In this document: in pieces, positions 40,229 to 53,447 of the stretch | Layout: each line of letters opens with the position of its first letter | Position numbering within the stretch: position 1 is the first letter of the stretch | Assembly (NCBI GenBank): GCA_907163375.1 | Contig: CAJQUW010008917.1 | Location: forward strand, 19,741 to 83,740 | Origin: Prostheceraeus crozeri | Taxonomy: Eukaryota; Platyhelminthes; Polycladida; Euryleptidae | Direction: 5' to 3' | Length of the DNA stretch: 64,000 nucleotides | Made by a program: the position numbers and the translations under genes | Notes under the pieces: model-generated | The model's input: the letters and a program-made list of their open reading frames with translations, nothing else | Told to the model about the DNA's origin: nothing | The model's database searches: none

Positions 40229-40574
40229 GTTGATCGAAGTCATCCTGCTGCGAAATGCTCCAAGGATTAACAGCAGAAAAACTCAATGCTGCTAAAGCCA
40301 AAACATTCGGAGGCAGTGACAAGAATAGCCCTACATATTTATACATTATAACTGTTGATTGCTGTCATCATGCTACGAAATGCTCCAAGGATTAACAGCA
40401 GAAAAACTCAATGCTGCTAAAGCCAAAACATTCGGAGACAGTGACAAGAATAGCCCTACATATTTATACATTATAACTGTTGATCGAAGTCATCCCGCTA
40501 CGAAATGCTCCAAGGATTAACAGCAGAAAAACTCAATGCTGCTAAAGCCAAAACATTCGGAGGCAGTGGCAAAG
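40229..40574. repeat. 125-bp tandem repeat, 2.8 copies
   Basis: Copies begin at 40229, 40354 and 40479 with GTTGATYG; each contains TGCTCCAAGGATTAACAGCA. They are near identical, so the expansion is recent. There are no spacers of varied sequence, so it is not a CRISPR array. Confidence 0.93.
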
Positions 40575-43079
40575 AATCACATAATTTAAAGACTCACCTC
40601 ATCAGCAGATGTCAGCCTACAGAACTGTCGTAATTGCTCCTCTACCATCAATTGTGCTGGTTTGGTCAGTTTCAATCAGTTCCCATTTATGATATCTCTT
40701 TGATAAAAAATTTATGATATTGCGGTCTGAACTGCACAATAGAGTTTTTGATGCAAAAGGTATTGAATGTGTTTGACGCACATAAGAGAAGGAATAGGCC
40801 ATACAGAATATAACATAATTGAAAAATAGTAAGATGACACAGGTTTTGATCGAGCTTCTATTATAAGAATCATATCAGGTGATATTTTTAACTATCTTAG
40901 TATCTTTTATCATCCCAATAATTTACAACAGCACGAATTAATCCATGACACATTTTCCCCACGGTGGACAACATACGCCGGTTACACTATGCGACAAGCC
41001 GAACATTTTCTTTCAAAGACTGCGAAGATCTTACATTTTCTGACAAGAAAATGCAAGATCATTGTTTGACAAGAAAATCTAAGATCTTGCTAAGATCTTA
41101 CATTTTCTGGAAGCATCTTTCTGAAACCTAAGATTCTGACATCATCTTTGGAATAATTTTCCATGTTTTCCTTTTTAATTATAAAGATTAACACTTGCTA
41201 AAAAATCATCGTGCCTTCGTGGAGGTTTCATGCCGAAAATGTGACAAAAATACAACAAATAGCAGTCTTGTTTAAAATTTTCTAACCTGGGTTTATCCCT
41301 CAATTCACTTTCCGTTTCGTTGATTTTGCATTCATAAAGAAGTTCCTCCGTTTCATTGCTTTTCATTCGTGATAAAGAAAGTTCTCCGTTTCCTTCTTGA
41401 CTTTGCGTACATCGAAAGAGAGTTGTCTACTTCTTTGAGCTCGTTCCGCCACTAAGAAGGTTCTCAACTTCGCTGACTCAACTAACGTCCTAAAGAGAGT
41501 AAGTACAAGACAGGAATTGTATCTATTGTTAACGTAGAATTGCTGCTTGCAAATGAACCACAATGATCTTGATTAAGTGAAATACTTTGTCACTTTGAGG
41601 ATTTCATTCATGTGAAATCATAGAATAAGTAGATTGAGGAAGATCTGTGGATGCATGCAGATCCAGAGCATTTTCTAGTAAAATATCCATTTCTTGAACA
41701 TAAAGGCGAATCTTGCGTGTGTATCAATAGGTCATACATGTTTGTAAAAAAGATTGAGAAGAATACTTAATAATGAAACATTTCATCCAAAATAATGATT
41801 TGGTTTTAATCAAATGATACATGACAACAAATAAATAAAAGATTTGAAATATTGTGTAAGTTAAGAGGTAACAGGAGAACATTGGAAAATTCCCAGTTGA
41901 ATGACGTTTGTCTTACCAATTTTGATGCAATTTTTCGGCTGATAGTGAAAAATTTGGAAAGGGAAGCTCTGAAGTATCTGTTTATGTCATGAAGTCAAAA
42001 GAGTGTGTGTGGAATGATGTAGACTACAGATGTAACACACAAACTAGTAAAGAAATATTCGAGCACTGATTGATCTATTGAGCTTAGGTAATGCAGAAAT
42101 ATTGGCTATTCAAAGTATCTTAGAACAAGCCTATGCATTCTAGGGTCGATGAACTTCATCGTTGAATCGATGTATAAGTTACGAAAAAAATCAGGGTGCT
42201 GCAATGTCATCTGAATTGATCTAATTTCTGATGTTATATAAACAACTGGAATATCTTATATTTTTATAGATGCTTGACTTGTGTTTTGATCAGTCAGCAT
42301 GTCGTCTCTCATTTTGATGTGCTTTGAAAATCCTTCCTATTGATACATCGTAATGTGTAGGTCATCTCGACGAGTATAGGGCACTAATGCAATTATCAGC
42401 CATATCAATAGTCTGGATAGCATTGTTGACAAGACTGGATGGTGGCTATTGACATTTCCAAATAAATTTCCAATGTTTTCTAAAAGTTGAGCATGTTTTG
42501 AACAGCACGCCGTTTTCTCCGTCAGGATGTAAAGTTTGAATTGGCGTGAGACCGACAATAAGAAGTTGCTCAACTCTCACACAGCAAAAAAATTGAGCTG
42601 AAGGTGTCCTGCAGTTGATCTAATTGCATCGGTATTGGTTCGATGATATGATATCTAAAGTGTTTCGCCTATTTTAACTCCGAAAAATAATTGCAAATAG
42701 TTAAGCTGCAGTTGGACCTGTGTTCATTTTACTTTATTGAAATGTAGACATATAGAGCACATTAAGATCTCAATCTCAGCGACCAAGCTAGGGCTAACGT
42801 ATTTGTCTCCAATTTGTTTAATCCCGAATATCGCCGGTCGCCTAAGGCAAATTTTATTTCTATAGTTGGTCTACACTTTGTTAGAGGAGTCTGACCTGGC
42901 AACTCCTCTGAATACTGTACTGATAGTTGTGTCACAACTGTTTTGACAGAATGATCGTGCCAAATAAAAGCGTGTGGGAGTTGATTAGGCCTATTGTTCT
43001 ATTCGACATATTTGTGTCAGGATTATATGACGACTGGTCTTCGAACAAGTGCAGCAGCAATTATAAATTGCGAAAACCT

Positions 43080-43400
43080 TCAACGGAACCCAGGTATTAT
43101 TCTTAGCAAACTATCTAACAAAAGAGTTGTTATTCCGACGCAACTTTGCGTGAAAACAATCTTACAATAGGGAATATATACGTTGAATATCAATGATGTT
43201 GACATCGAAAAGATAGATGTCAGATTGATTGATATCGGCATGGAACTTGTGAATGTGTTCAGAAAGCGTGTTATAACTGTCGTTTTTCTTAATGCAGTTT
43301 CGATATTCCTTGAATCGGATCTTAAAAGGACGATTGGTCGAACCAATATAGTTCATTTTGCATGTCTTGCAGACAAAGTCGTGCTACAATTATTGATATC
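43080..43400 (-). pseudogene. Penelope-like element fragment (GIY-YIG endonuclease)
   Basis: The minus strand encodes HDFVCKTCKMNYIGSTNRPF and RFKEYRNCIKKND, then LSEHIHKFH: a Cys pair, the YIG motif, the conserved Arg and the His-rich end of the GIY-YIG nuclease of Penelope-like retroelements. Reverse transcriptase sequence is not visible next to it. Confidence 0.65.
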
Positions 43401-44686
43401 AACCCACAGAATTAGACTGGTGGTCTCTTCTTCCGTTTGACTAGAAGGGAAACATTGGAACATGTAGCGTAAATGAAATGGCACAAACTGCTGACATAAT
43501 ACCATAGCAATCGAACAATGAGCAGCCAGTTCAACATTAAACACGCCAAATTGTGCAAAGTTTCAGTGACTGTTATCAACCGGATCACACAGCAAAGAGA
43601 CACAGTCGATGTCAAGTTCTACAGAGAAGTTTGTGAACGTTTTTTCGTGCGCCTGCTAACTTTTTTTGAAATGATCGGAGGACCCAACATTATCGAGAAA
43701 ACTTTTGCGCAATGATCTGAATTCTTCGAATCTGAAGGAGTCGTGGCGATCGGAGCATTTTGAAGGAATTCAGAGCAATCCGCAAGCGACGCACGACTAT
43801 TTTTCCTATCTCTGTAAGGTATTAAAAATTTCTTTTTGCCCACTTATTAAGTTCTTGCATGTGCCATCTGTTTGAATCAGTTTGCACTTCTAGCAAAGTG
43901 ATACGATTAAACAATCTAATTCTGTGTATCAACCATTTTACAAACGTCACAATTACAATTCACCCGACGCATTATTTTTGAAACAATCCTTTATATTTTT
44001 TTGATAGACGAATAGAGTTAGGAGACAACGAATATTTTGCTTTTGATTTATGAAAATGAAAACCTCCCTATGTCATTATGAATTATTTAGCAAATAGCCA
44101 CTTACACGTCTTTTTGCGTCGGAATAAACCTAGCATGACACGCCAATTGTCCTTCCTAAAAGCAGTATGCTGCGCACCGCTAAATTGTATTTTTTTCATT
44201 TTCTTGCCTTGATGCTCGGCGCGCACTGAGTCTTGTTTCTTTTAAGATTTCATGAAACAGGTGCGCCGGATATATTTATTGCAGGGTGTGTTGATTCGCA
44301 TTTGTTTTCACTGTCTTAGCGGCAGTGACAGTGCCTCAGTCAGCCATCATTGATTAATCATTTAAAGTTAAATATAAGACCAATGCCATTATTTGAGACC
44401 TACTTTTTCTTTAATAATTACCGTGATCTCTTCATACCACACATTGATTCATGAAAATTCGGATCACCCTTTAGCATGAGCTGAAATCCAAACTGCTGTA
44501 ACTTATTGAATATTGCACACGATTCTTTAAATTTCGGAATCTACATCAATATCGACATTAATTAACTCTATGTTCGACAATGCAACGTGTCATTGGAGTA
44601 ATAACTAGGCATTCGAACGATGTCAGTATAAGCTGTAGACTCATTAGAGTGGCATTGAAGCTCACTTTTGCTGATGTGTTTTACAG

Positions 44687-45124
44687 ATGTCTTACAAACG
44701 AAGAAGATATGTTTCTTCCAAACACAACTTTTTCAAAAGTCGTCGTGTCTGGTCACATGTCCCAGAAATGGTTGATTGCACGCATAACTTGGGTGATCAA
44801 AATTGTGACACATCAAATATGGACGAATCAGAAATCACAGTAGAGAAATCTTCAATCGCCAAAAATGATCCTACATCTGTTGGTAGCAATGCCATGTCAA
44901 GTGATGCAAATGAGTGTGTTTCATCCAATTCCAGCTCTGATCATTCAGATAGCGATGATTCGGATAGAAGCTTCTTATATGATGACAATTGTGATAATGA
45001 ATATTTAGAATGTTCTAACTTGGTCGGTAATGGAGATGTCGAGGAAACAGCGGCTCTGTACTACAACCTAGCCAGCAACGATATCTCACAAAGAAGTTAT
45101 GATAAACTGGCAGCTGTTATGAAG
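44687..45124 (+). CDS. Candidate exon of the 11.66-kb element's gene
   Basis: An open stretch lies between acceptor TGTTTTACAG and donor GTACGG. It starts with a basic segment (MSYKRRRYVSSK) and runs into a Ser/Asp-rich acidic region (SSNSSSDHSDSDDSDRS). Family not recognised. Connection in phase with the next exon is not clear, so it may be a separate gene. Confidence 0.4.
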
Positions 45125-45613
45125 GTACGGATAAGTTATTAATCCTCATTTGACATGAACTGTTTGTTTGGCTGTTTGTTGTTAGTTTTTTGACAATATA
45201 TCCGCAGTTATTCACAATTGATCAACTTTAGCAATCATCATCATAAATCGCTTTTTCTAACCTACGTGTATACTATTATTTTGCTTGACTTTCCTGATGT
45301 TTTGACAACAATATGTGCAAGTAAAATGAGAATTCATAAAATTGATCCACTGAACATCCTCAAGTCTCTGAGATTATGGAAAGGGTCAAGTTCCGATTTT
45401 GAAACTTAAAGGAAGTTTGTCATTGGTATTAACAAACGAATCTCATGGTAGAATAGATTTTGTAATTTCCACAAGCTATCTGCATTACCGCACATCTTTG
45501 TATTTTGTGCTATATACTGACCTATACTACTCTTTCCAACTTTCTGTTGGAATGTGCCTTAGTCCCTATGTCAGGTTCATTTTTAAATTATCTAATTCAA
45601 ATGAATTTTTCAG

Positions 45614-48600
45614 AATGTCGACGCCCCCAGCAAAACGTCCGAGGAAGCAAAAGCCCCAATCATTCCCTGGTCTTCCTGGTCAAGCAGACTATTTCCTTTT
45701 TTACTATTTGAAAACAAAGACTTACAGTGAGCCAATTTATATTGGCAGTAGCTTCATTGACATGCCAATGGAAGACAGACTCGCATTGAATGAGGTGAGT
45801 GTGAGGCTGTGAGCATATGTGTGTGTGTGAAAGAGAGAGAGAGAGAGAGCGATTCCGGTAATTCATTCTTTCGCTATTTTCTGCTTTCAGAGGGATCGTG
45901 TCACACTAAAGAGTGGTAGAGAAAAATGATCTGCCATGGTTATCGGTCGAGGGCACATAGATGAGATGGTCGAACTTTCCAATAGGCTCGAAGACGTGAT
46001 AGATGAAGGAGTGTCGACAGACAGCCTGGTGGACGCGCTGAAAGAGCCGGAAAATGCACCTATTGGTAAAGTAAGTAAGATCATTCACCAAATCATTCAT
46101 AGTTTATTAAGAACTCAATGGTATTTTAAGCCGCATAACCGCAAGGTCTTAGTTGTGATTGTTTACTTATTTATCAACGTCAGCACTTTTTTTCATACAT
46201 CATCAATTTTGCTTTGTTATATCAGAAGCATTTCTCAAACGTAAAATTCATTAAAACTATTTTGCAGTCAAAGAAACAAGAACAGATTCGGAACATAGAG
46301 GTTGTCCGCACGTCTTCTCTACTAAGGACACCACGTCAGACGCCCGTATCTCCCTCTTTGAGATGGCCAGATGAGACAGACGGTGCTACGACTTGTGCAA
46401 GATCACCGCTGCAGGAAGTCTGCTGCGACACAGCATCTTTGCCTTCCCAACCCACAACCAATGCGACGAAAATTAAAAGATCTCCTTTATTGATGCAATT
46501 GGTCGAGATCAATAAATCTATCTTATCAGAACTGAGGATTATCAAGGAAACGAATCGTAAGTTCTGCCATTCTCAAATGCTTGGTTTTAATGCTGGTTTT
46601 ATTTCTTCAATGTCGATGGAATCACAAAAAAATCAAATCAGTGGTATAATTGTTGTCAAACGTATATTTGAAACGCTCAGCTTGATGAACAACATATGCA
46701 GCCGACATTTTCATTGCATGATAGATATTATTAACTAACATTGAGAGCCAAAAGCTTACTAGCTACTGCTATCTTCCGGAAAAGTATGGTAGCATTACTG
46801 TAAACCTACCTTACTTATTAAGACCGACAGGGAAACTTCCAAAATAACTAAGTTCTTTGTATTTTGAAAAGTTACTTGCACGCATGTGTACATTGATTGC
46901 AGTGAAAATGCTAACTTTGATGGAGGAAAAAAACAAACCGACCAAGGTTAAGCACAAGTCATACGTAAGTTCAATTTTCGCCCTGCATGAGCATGACTAT
47001 ACTTTTGATCGCCATCATTATGTTTCTTGCTGTTTTTCTGCAATTGCATGGGTGTGTTCATCTTTGAATTTTTCTGAATTTTGGCGCCGGATAATTTGTA
47101 TCGGACCTTAATCAAAAGGGAGTCCTCTCGTCTGGTCGTCTATAGATCATGACTTCCCATCAGCACTGGTCGAAACGATATCTGTTTGTTAAATTGATGA
47201 TATTCCATTGTCATTATTCTATGATTTCGAAGGAGAGAAAAATAGAGGATCAAACAGGGAAGCATATTTTTTCTGATGAATTAGAGCATGCATGACACTG
47301 TGCTTAGATTTTCATCAATTTGTGAAAATATGCTACTGTACAAGTATTTTGACAAAATAACTGAATTTCAGATCATCAAAAACTATAATAATGAGGATGT
47401 GGATATTGCGAAGCTGTATGCTGCAGATGAACGGCAGATGGCCTGGATAAATTTGAATATGTTGATGAAGGACGTGCGCGGGAAAATTATGGAGCCGCAG
47501 AAAAAAACTGATGAGTCTCGATTGATTCCATCAGAGATCGTCAGTCAGCTAAAACGTAAGTACAGTTGTAAAATATATTAAATCTGAGTGTTACTAATCG
47601 TCAAAATAAAGCGTAGGCAATTCATAACCATTGCGAATAGCCGGCGTATATCTCAATATTGCACATTGATCTCAATCAAAATGATTCGGCTTTGAACATT
47701 AGAGCCTCATTTGCTGGTCAAAAAATTGAATTGTTAATGCTTCTAGTTTTGGTGTTTGGTGATTTCTCAGCTTTTTTTCTTAGGCCTACGCGTGTCATGT
47801 CTACATATAATGCGCAAAAATCCACAATCATGCTCTTATTGATTACAATGATGAATATAATTTTGTGAGTCATAGCATTAATGCTCTTACGAATGCTCTT
47901 CTATCATAAATAATGTTACTAATCTTAGAATTCTGAAAGTCCATGAACATTTTACTGTCAGAAACTAACATGTATTTTTCATATCAAACATATGCTATCA
48001 TTTTTGCCAATAAAAATCTCAAGCTGTGAATTTGTTATTTGATTTCGATTATTCATGAACTGAAGCTATAGATCTGACACATGACACATAAAATCTAGTA
48101 AAGTTGAACAGTAGAGTAATGAATAAAGGTAATTCAATGTGCCCCACAAATGGTGCACATTGAGCCACTTTGGTAAACATTTTAAAATTAAAATTGTGAG
48201 GAGATGAAATATCAGAGAAACAGCTCAGATTATAACTTAGCATGCTCTAAACTTCTCATCCGAGTTTTATTGTGGCCCATTTGATTTAGAATATTAAAAC
48301 CGTTGAGAAAAGTTCAAAAACATGCTCAATTTGCCCCACCCTCCCTTTATGTCACTTGCATGTTGCGCAGCAGAAAAAGCTAAGTCACAGTGAAATGCAG
48401 ATTTTCTTTAAATGTTTGGTAGTCTTCTTAGTATTCAATGATCTATTTAATTATTAACCGACTCGCATTAAAGCTGGATATGACTGAGATTTATTCAAGA
48501 TTTTGATTATTATTCTGACTGATAAAAACTTCGTTATTCAATGATTGAACAAATTTAGCATTGAAAGGGAATTCGCAGGCCGTCATTATCATTGAAGATG

Positions 48601-48776
48601 CACTAAGAAAACATGAAATGATTGCAGATCAGCGGCTCAAAAGAATATTCTTTTTAATTTCAGATCAAGTGGACAACATGTTCGGAGAATATGATTGGGA
48701 CGTTATCAGACGTTCCATAAACCAAAGAATTCGTGATTTGGAGAAATGGTCTTGGAAGATTGGAAAGTTTTGCTAA
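45614..48776 (+). pseudogene. Candidate multi-exon BEN-like gene in the 11.66-kb element
   Basis: Exon-like blocks with good splice sites are: 45614-45794 (basic KRPRKQKPQ then YLKTKTYSEPIYIGSSFI), about 45892-46069 (GRGHIDEMVELSNRLED), 46268-46560 (RSPLLMQLVEINKSILSELRIIKE, coiled coil), 47372-47555 and 48560-48776, with AATAAA at 48835. The second block has an in-frame TGA just before SAMVIGRG, where relatives of this layout usually have Trp. The final block (DALRKHEMIADQRLKRIFFLISDQ) could be a BEN-type domain. Identification is weak. Confidence 0.35.
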
Positions 48777-49477
48777 CTGATAGTGTTTTTGAACTTTTTA
48801 ACTTTACACTCTTTTGCCTTCTTTTTAAACTGGAATAAAACAAGCACTTCAAAAAAGTTTGTCCATTTTTTCTTCGAATCAGTCGTTATGGAGTAATTGT
48901 CTCGGTTGTTCAACGGATATACTGGTTATCTCATATTACGGGACATGTAGCTTAATTAGGCCAACATTAAAATGCTCAAGGATGAGCGATAATCAATTGA
49001 GAGCGAAAAATCTAAAGATTCTAAGATTCTGTCAGAATCCCATTTAAGCATAAGAATCTGACAGAATCTTACAAAGATCCTACATTTTCTGTCAGATTCT
49101 GATCAGATCTTGCTGTATCTTCCACGATCTTACAAAGATTCTGACAGAATCTTTCAAAGATATTCAAAGATTAAGTAAGAATTGACGCATAGTGTAAGCA
49201 GAAAATCCGATTTGATGTCAAATAATTTCCCCATTAACTGAAATCAGTAACAATAAGGTACCCTCAAATGTCTTGCACAAATCCGAATTATAAAGTGACG
49301 CATTTGACATTTTAAAAAAACCACAAAAATTCGTATTTAAAAAAATATGCCAACCCTGCATGTAGGCCGGACAAACGACGGTTTAGATGTGCAAGCAAGC
49401 TACATTATCGACAGTATCAATCAGCGAATTAAAAGAAGATTCAATCTTTTTCCATACGACCAGCTGGTACATTGATA

Positions 49478-49789
49478 ATAGTGTGGTCCCATAGAAGCCC
49501 TGTGATCCTGATGTTTAGCACGAACACTTCACTTCAGTCATGTATCTTGGACAGTTTCAATGCCACATTGGTGGACTACTTTTTAGTATCCCTTTCTCTC
49601 TCAAGAATAGATTTTCAGTAGATTCAATGACGCATGGGACGACTGCTGTGCACATTGCTAAGCGGTGCGCGCTGTCATGGTGAGGATTGTCCATAGAATA
49701 TGGATTCTCTCTCTATACTCGATACTGATGAATTTCAGAGGAAGTTAACTTTCTTATGATTGATACGATTTGATGAGGGACCACACTAT
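49478..49789. mobile_element. Small MITE with ATAGTGTGGTCCC ends
   Basis: ATAGTGTGGTCCC at 49478-49490 is repeated inverted at 49777-49789. The span is 312 bp and non-coding. Target duplication is not clear. Confidence 0.45.
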
Positions 49790-51237
49790 CATCATCGTAC
49801 CGACCAGCTCCAGAATGAAACACCTACTGGAAGGCAGCCGCATACGCTGCGGATTCTATTCGAGAATCCGGAGAACGCTTGCAATTTTTATTAAATGGAG
49901 GAAATTAATGTTTATTTACCACCCCTATTTTTGGGAAATATGCCTCATCATCAAGGATCGAAGTCTCCATCTCCTATCATAATGAATCACACGATTAATT
50001 CTTTAACTGAATGCACATTTTATTTGGAAATTGAAGGACATTATAATTTGAATGGTTGGCTTAGAATGTTTTTTTCAAGTCATCTGTTTTTACACCTGAT
50101 TTACAAATACGATTTATTTGCTACTCACATGTCTGAATAATAGTGACGCACCATATACACTCCATCTGGACACTCATATCAACGCTAATGATCTTAAACA
50201 AAGGATGGCAACATGCATATTATCCTCAATGAATAGTGAAAACTGCGCCGTCAGTTTTCACTTCGACGAACTGAATCACACCCTCACACCACAGGAGGAA
50301 TCCGTGAACTGACTGATAGACGTAGCGCGCGGCGAAGAAATGCTTTGCAATGTTCGAAGTCGGGAGGCTCGCCATCTTGAAGACATGATAATCCCTTCTC
50401 AGAATAGGTCAGAAATATAAATTAGATAATTGCAGAGGTTGGGATGCATTAGAATAAAGTAATGCTTTAGAAATAATCATGAAAAGTGATTACTCGTGCA
50501 ACATGCTCGTGACACACTCGTGAAACATCGGGAAATGATAGCAACTCTGCCTTATACAGACTTCTAAATATAGCACCCAATATAGGATTCTCGTCACGGG
50601 AATTCCTATCGTTTCCTGAGAACGATTAGAGCAAGTTCGAAGCGATTACTACAGTTCGATAGGATCTCAGAGTCGGTGAAATTTCACACGACTTAAACTG
50701 TTTCTTCGATTTAAGGCTCATATCATGACGTATCGAGTAGTTTTCACAAAGATAATACACAAGATTCATACAAGCAATATGGAAGTAAAACATACAATTT
50801 CGAACACAATATCTGATTGCTACATTCGTGCTGAAACTTATTTTCAAGCTCATTTGACCAAGAATCGAATCACAGGTCTTCAATGAGAGATATTAGTGAA
50901 TCAATGCCTTTTGTGACAATTTCTCATCGATTCTTGTCAATCAAAAGTTTAATGCTCCTGACAACACACTGCGTTTTGGATGGCAAATCAGATCTTATCT
51001 GAAAACATGTATTTAATTAATGTTTTGTTCTGACATTTAGGATAATTTGACTAATATGTCATAAATATTTAACAAAATTAAAAAGTTTTTTATAATTTTA
51101 TTATTTTGCTTGGAAACTGGTAGGCCTCTAACAAAATTAGCAAACATAGTAGGAATTTATCAAATTTTCTATTTTTCACAAAATTAGCAAACAGCTAGCA
51201 AGTTTCCAGCAAAATTATTCGGTTTGCTCGTCCCGGG

Positions 51238-51735
51238 ATATTACTGTCGGCAGCACAGTGCGAGTCAACTTCTCGGTACCACCCAAAGAGTTTAAGTACC
51301 ACCTTGATCTGCAGAAGCTCGTTCGCCCGTGATTTGTGAAATGCTAACTTGTTCACTAACTTCCACCGATGGAGCCACCCAGCGTTTGGCTCAAAGTCCA
51401 ACTCTATCTCGATAGCAAATTTCTTTGCTCGCTCCATGATTAGGCCTAATGTGCCGCTGAGTTGAACGTTAGCAGCACGCACTTGGTGAAGCCATGTAGA
51501 TGGCGTCACTAATCACTTTGTACGAACTCGACAGTAATTTCATTGATTGCATATATTTTTGTTTGACATAGCTAGCACGAAGTTTTTCCTCGTCGCTCAT
51601 GAACTTGCATATGGAAGATAGGCCAATACCATGATCACAAAGCTCTTTCCTTGTTTTGGTTTTTTTATTCTTAACGCTATCTATAATTTTGATCTTATCA
51701 GATAAAGACAAACACTTTCGCTTATGAGTCGCCAT
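51238..51735 (-). pseudogene. Tigger/pogo transposase, N-terminal part
   Basis: It starts MATHKRKCLSLSDKIKIIDSV, the CENP-B-type helix-turn-helix of pogo/Tigger transposases, and continues into the second HTH (AKKFAIEIELDFEPNAGWLHRWK). A frameshift separates the two near 51480. It stops at the left junction of the 11.66-kb insertion; the catalytic half is at 38694-39567. Confidence 0.8.
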
Positions 51736-51907
51736 TGAAATGATGAATCACTTCAGCATTGCGGGAATATGTATTTGATTGGGGATAATAATTGGCTACT
51801 TATGACATCGACTTTGATTGGCTGCCAACGATCTCAATGTTCTTATAGCCGTGACTGATGACATGGGCTACTCAAAGTAGAATATAATAGCGTCATTATA
51901 TCTGTGT

Positions 51908-52548
51908 CAGCGGTGGCGGAAGGTGGGGCTTTCGGGACTGAAGCACCCCCACTTTTAAAATGATGGGCTAATTCTTGATTAGCCCCTCCAGTTATTCATA
52001 TGCCGAAAAAGTTAAAGCTGTCCATGCTGCAGGGCCTACAGTATATTAGAGGTTGAGGTGAAGAACAGAATTTTGCGAAAGTGGAGATCGAGACTATGTT
52101 TAGAATGTCCCCATTTAGAATAAATCCTCTTTAGTTTGCTCGTTAGTAGCTCTTTGTGAAATATCGCAGGCTGGCTAGTACACCAGCTGACGAGTTCAGT
52201 TGATTCTTATTATAATTCAGCTTATCAATTAATTCTGAATCAATGCTATACTAATTAGTTAATATGAATGCTGTACGCAAATAGCAGCCTAACAAACTTA
52301 ACATGAATAATAGCTCGAATACGTAAAACATTGCTTTACTTCATTACGTCAAAAATTAATTTCCTCCACGAAAATCATACTACTGACTATTGATTTTGAA
52401 TATTGTTTGGGTATTCAGCCTATTGTTATAATATATTTGAAAGATAGATGGAGAGAGGGGAGAAGGGGGAGGGAGAGCGACTACAATTTGGATGAAGCTG
52501 ACTTGGATACAGCCCCCACCCACTTCATTTTTCGTTCCGCCACCGCTG
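51908..52548. mobile_element. Non-autonomous hAT-like MITE, 641 bp
   Basis: The ends are CAGCGGTGGCGGAA and its inverted copy TTCCGCCACCGCTG, perfect over 14 bp. Flanks ATCTGTGT (51900-51907) and ATCCGTGT (52549-52556) match in 7 of 8 positions, fitting an 8-bp hAT duplication with one later mutation. No coding frame. Confidence 0.8.
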
Positions 52549-52556
52549 ATCCGTGT

Positions 52557-53440
52557 TTTCCTTAGGAGTAAGTCACTTCAGTAAGAGTAAGTTACTTGAA
52601 TTCGGTGACGCTATGAAGCATTTGAAATCCTATTGTCTCCATCGATTTCGTAAGTTTCCTTTTGAGTTCCGAATTTCTTTATTTAAAGTCACTATGTCAC
52701 TAATGAAACTCAAAGTCTTTATTGAAATCACCATTTCATCAACCAAAGCTTGGATGAAATCATTCTTTAAGTCCAAAACATGTACATCAGAAGACTGTAG
52801 TGAAAATTCAGTTAAACCCAAACATTCTCTGGTTACACCAGTTTCGATTAAAGTCGCGCTTCTCGCTCTTTTCGCTTGTAATTAATTTTTGGCATATGGG
52901 TTTGAGGATGCAATTTGGAGATAGCATTGGCTGAATATTGTCGATGGGATTTGACGCGTGCAGATTTAATGTAGTGCCGCGCACTGGATATTATGTCAAC
53001 GTGTGATCAGCGCTGTATTTTATTTCCACTGTGCATGTCCGTCCATAGGTCTACTTATTGAAAGTATTACCGGCATCTCATGATAAAGTATTACCTATTG
53101 ATAGCATATCTCACTATCGATAATTTCACTAACTTATAATTGAAATGGCGAATAATGTAATAATTATTGCCTACATTCAAATTGTGCAGGAGAAAGTGTG
53201 TGACAATCAGAGCAATGATTGTTCAGAATTTTGGTTCACGCATTATCACGTGATGTGCACGTACTTAGCACGCTCATACAAACTTTCGATACTGCATGTC
53301 ACTGCGCTTTTCTCTCTTGCTTCTCCCTAATTGACGTCACAATTTATCACTCATTAGACTTTGATCAAAATAGCAGCCACAGTCGTGCAGTGAATCTATA
53401 ACACAACGAATTAACGCAACTGACGGGTTTATAACGTCAT
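52557..53440. other. Non-coding stretch before the SDR gene
   Basis: No gene or clear promoter motif recognised. The open frame at 52553-52885 has no family signal. Confidence 0.35.
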
Positions 53441-53447
53441 CGTCAAC

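Larger units (their letters stand above)
39574..51231. mobile_element. Unclassified 11.66-kb transposon inserted in the Tigger gene
   Basis: The left end reads ACGAGCACACC and the reverse complement of the right end reads ACGAGCAAACC. Each is flanked by CCCGGG (39568-39573 and 51232-51237), which I read as a 6-bp target duplication. Support: removing the element and one CCCGGG brings the two Tigger halves into the same frame, with YNADES continuing from the upstream half (one stop between). Both subterminal ~350-bp regions are rich in TTTGCTAAT/AAATAGCAAAT motifs. Inside are a triple 125-bp repeat, a Penelope-like fragment, a MITE and a spliced plus-strand gene. No transposase family was recognised. 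Confidence 0.7.

Noticed and set aside
40229-40574. CRISPR-like array
   Set aside because: The 125-bp units abut directly with no variable spacers, in an animal genome; it is a simple tandem repeat.
39566-51239. AT as a 2-bp target duplication with CCCGGG as part of the terminal repeat
   Set aside because: Removing the insertion under that reading puts the Tigger halves out of frame, whereas keeping one CCCGGG preserves the frame into YNADES.
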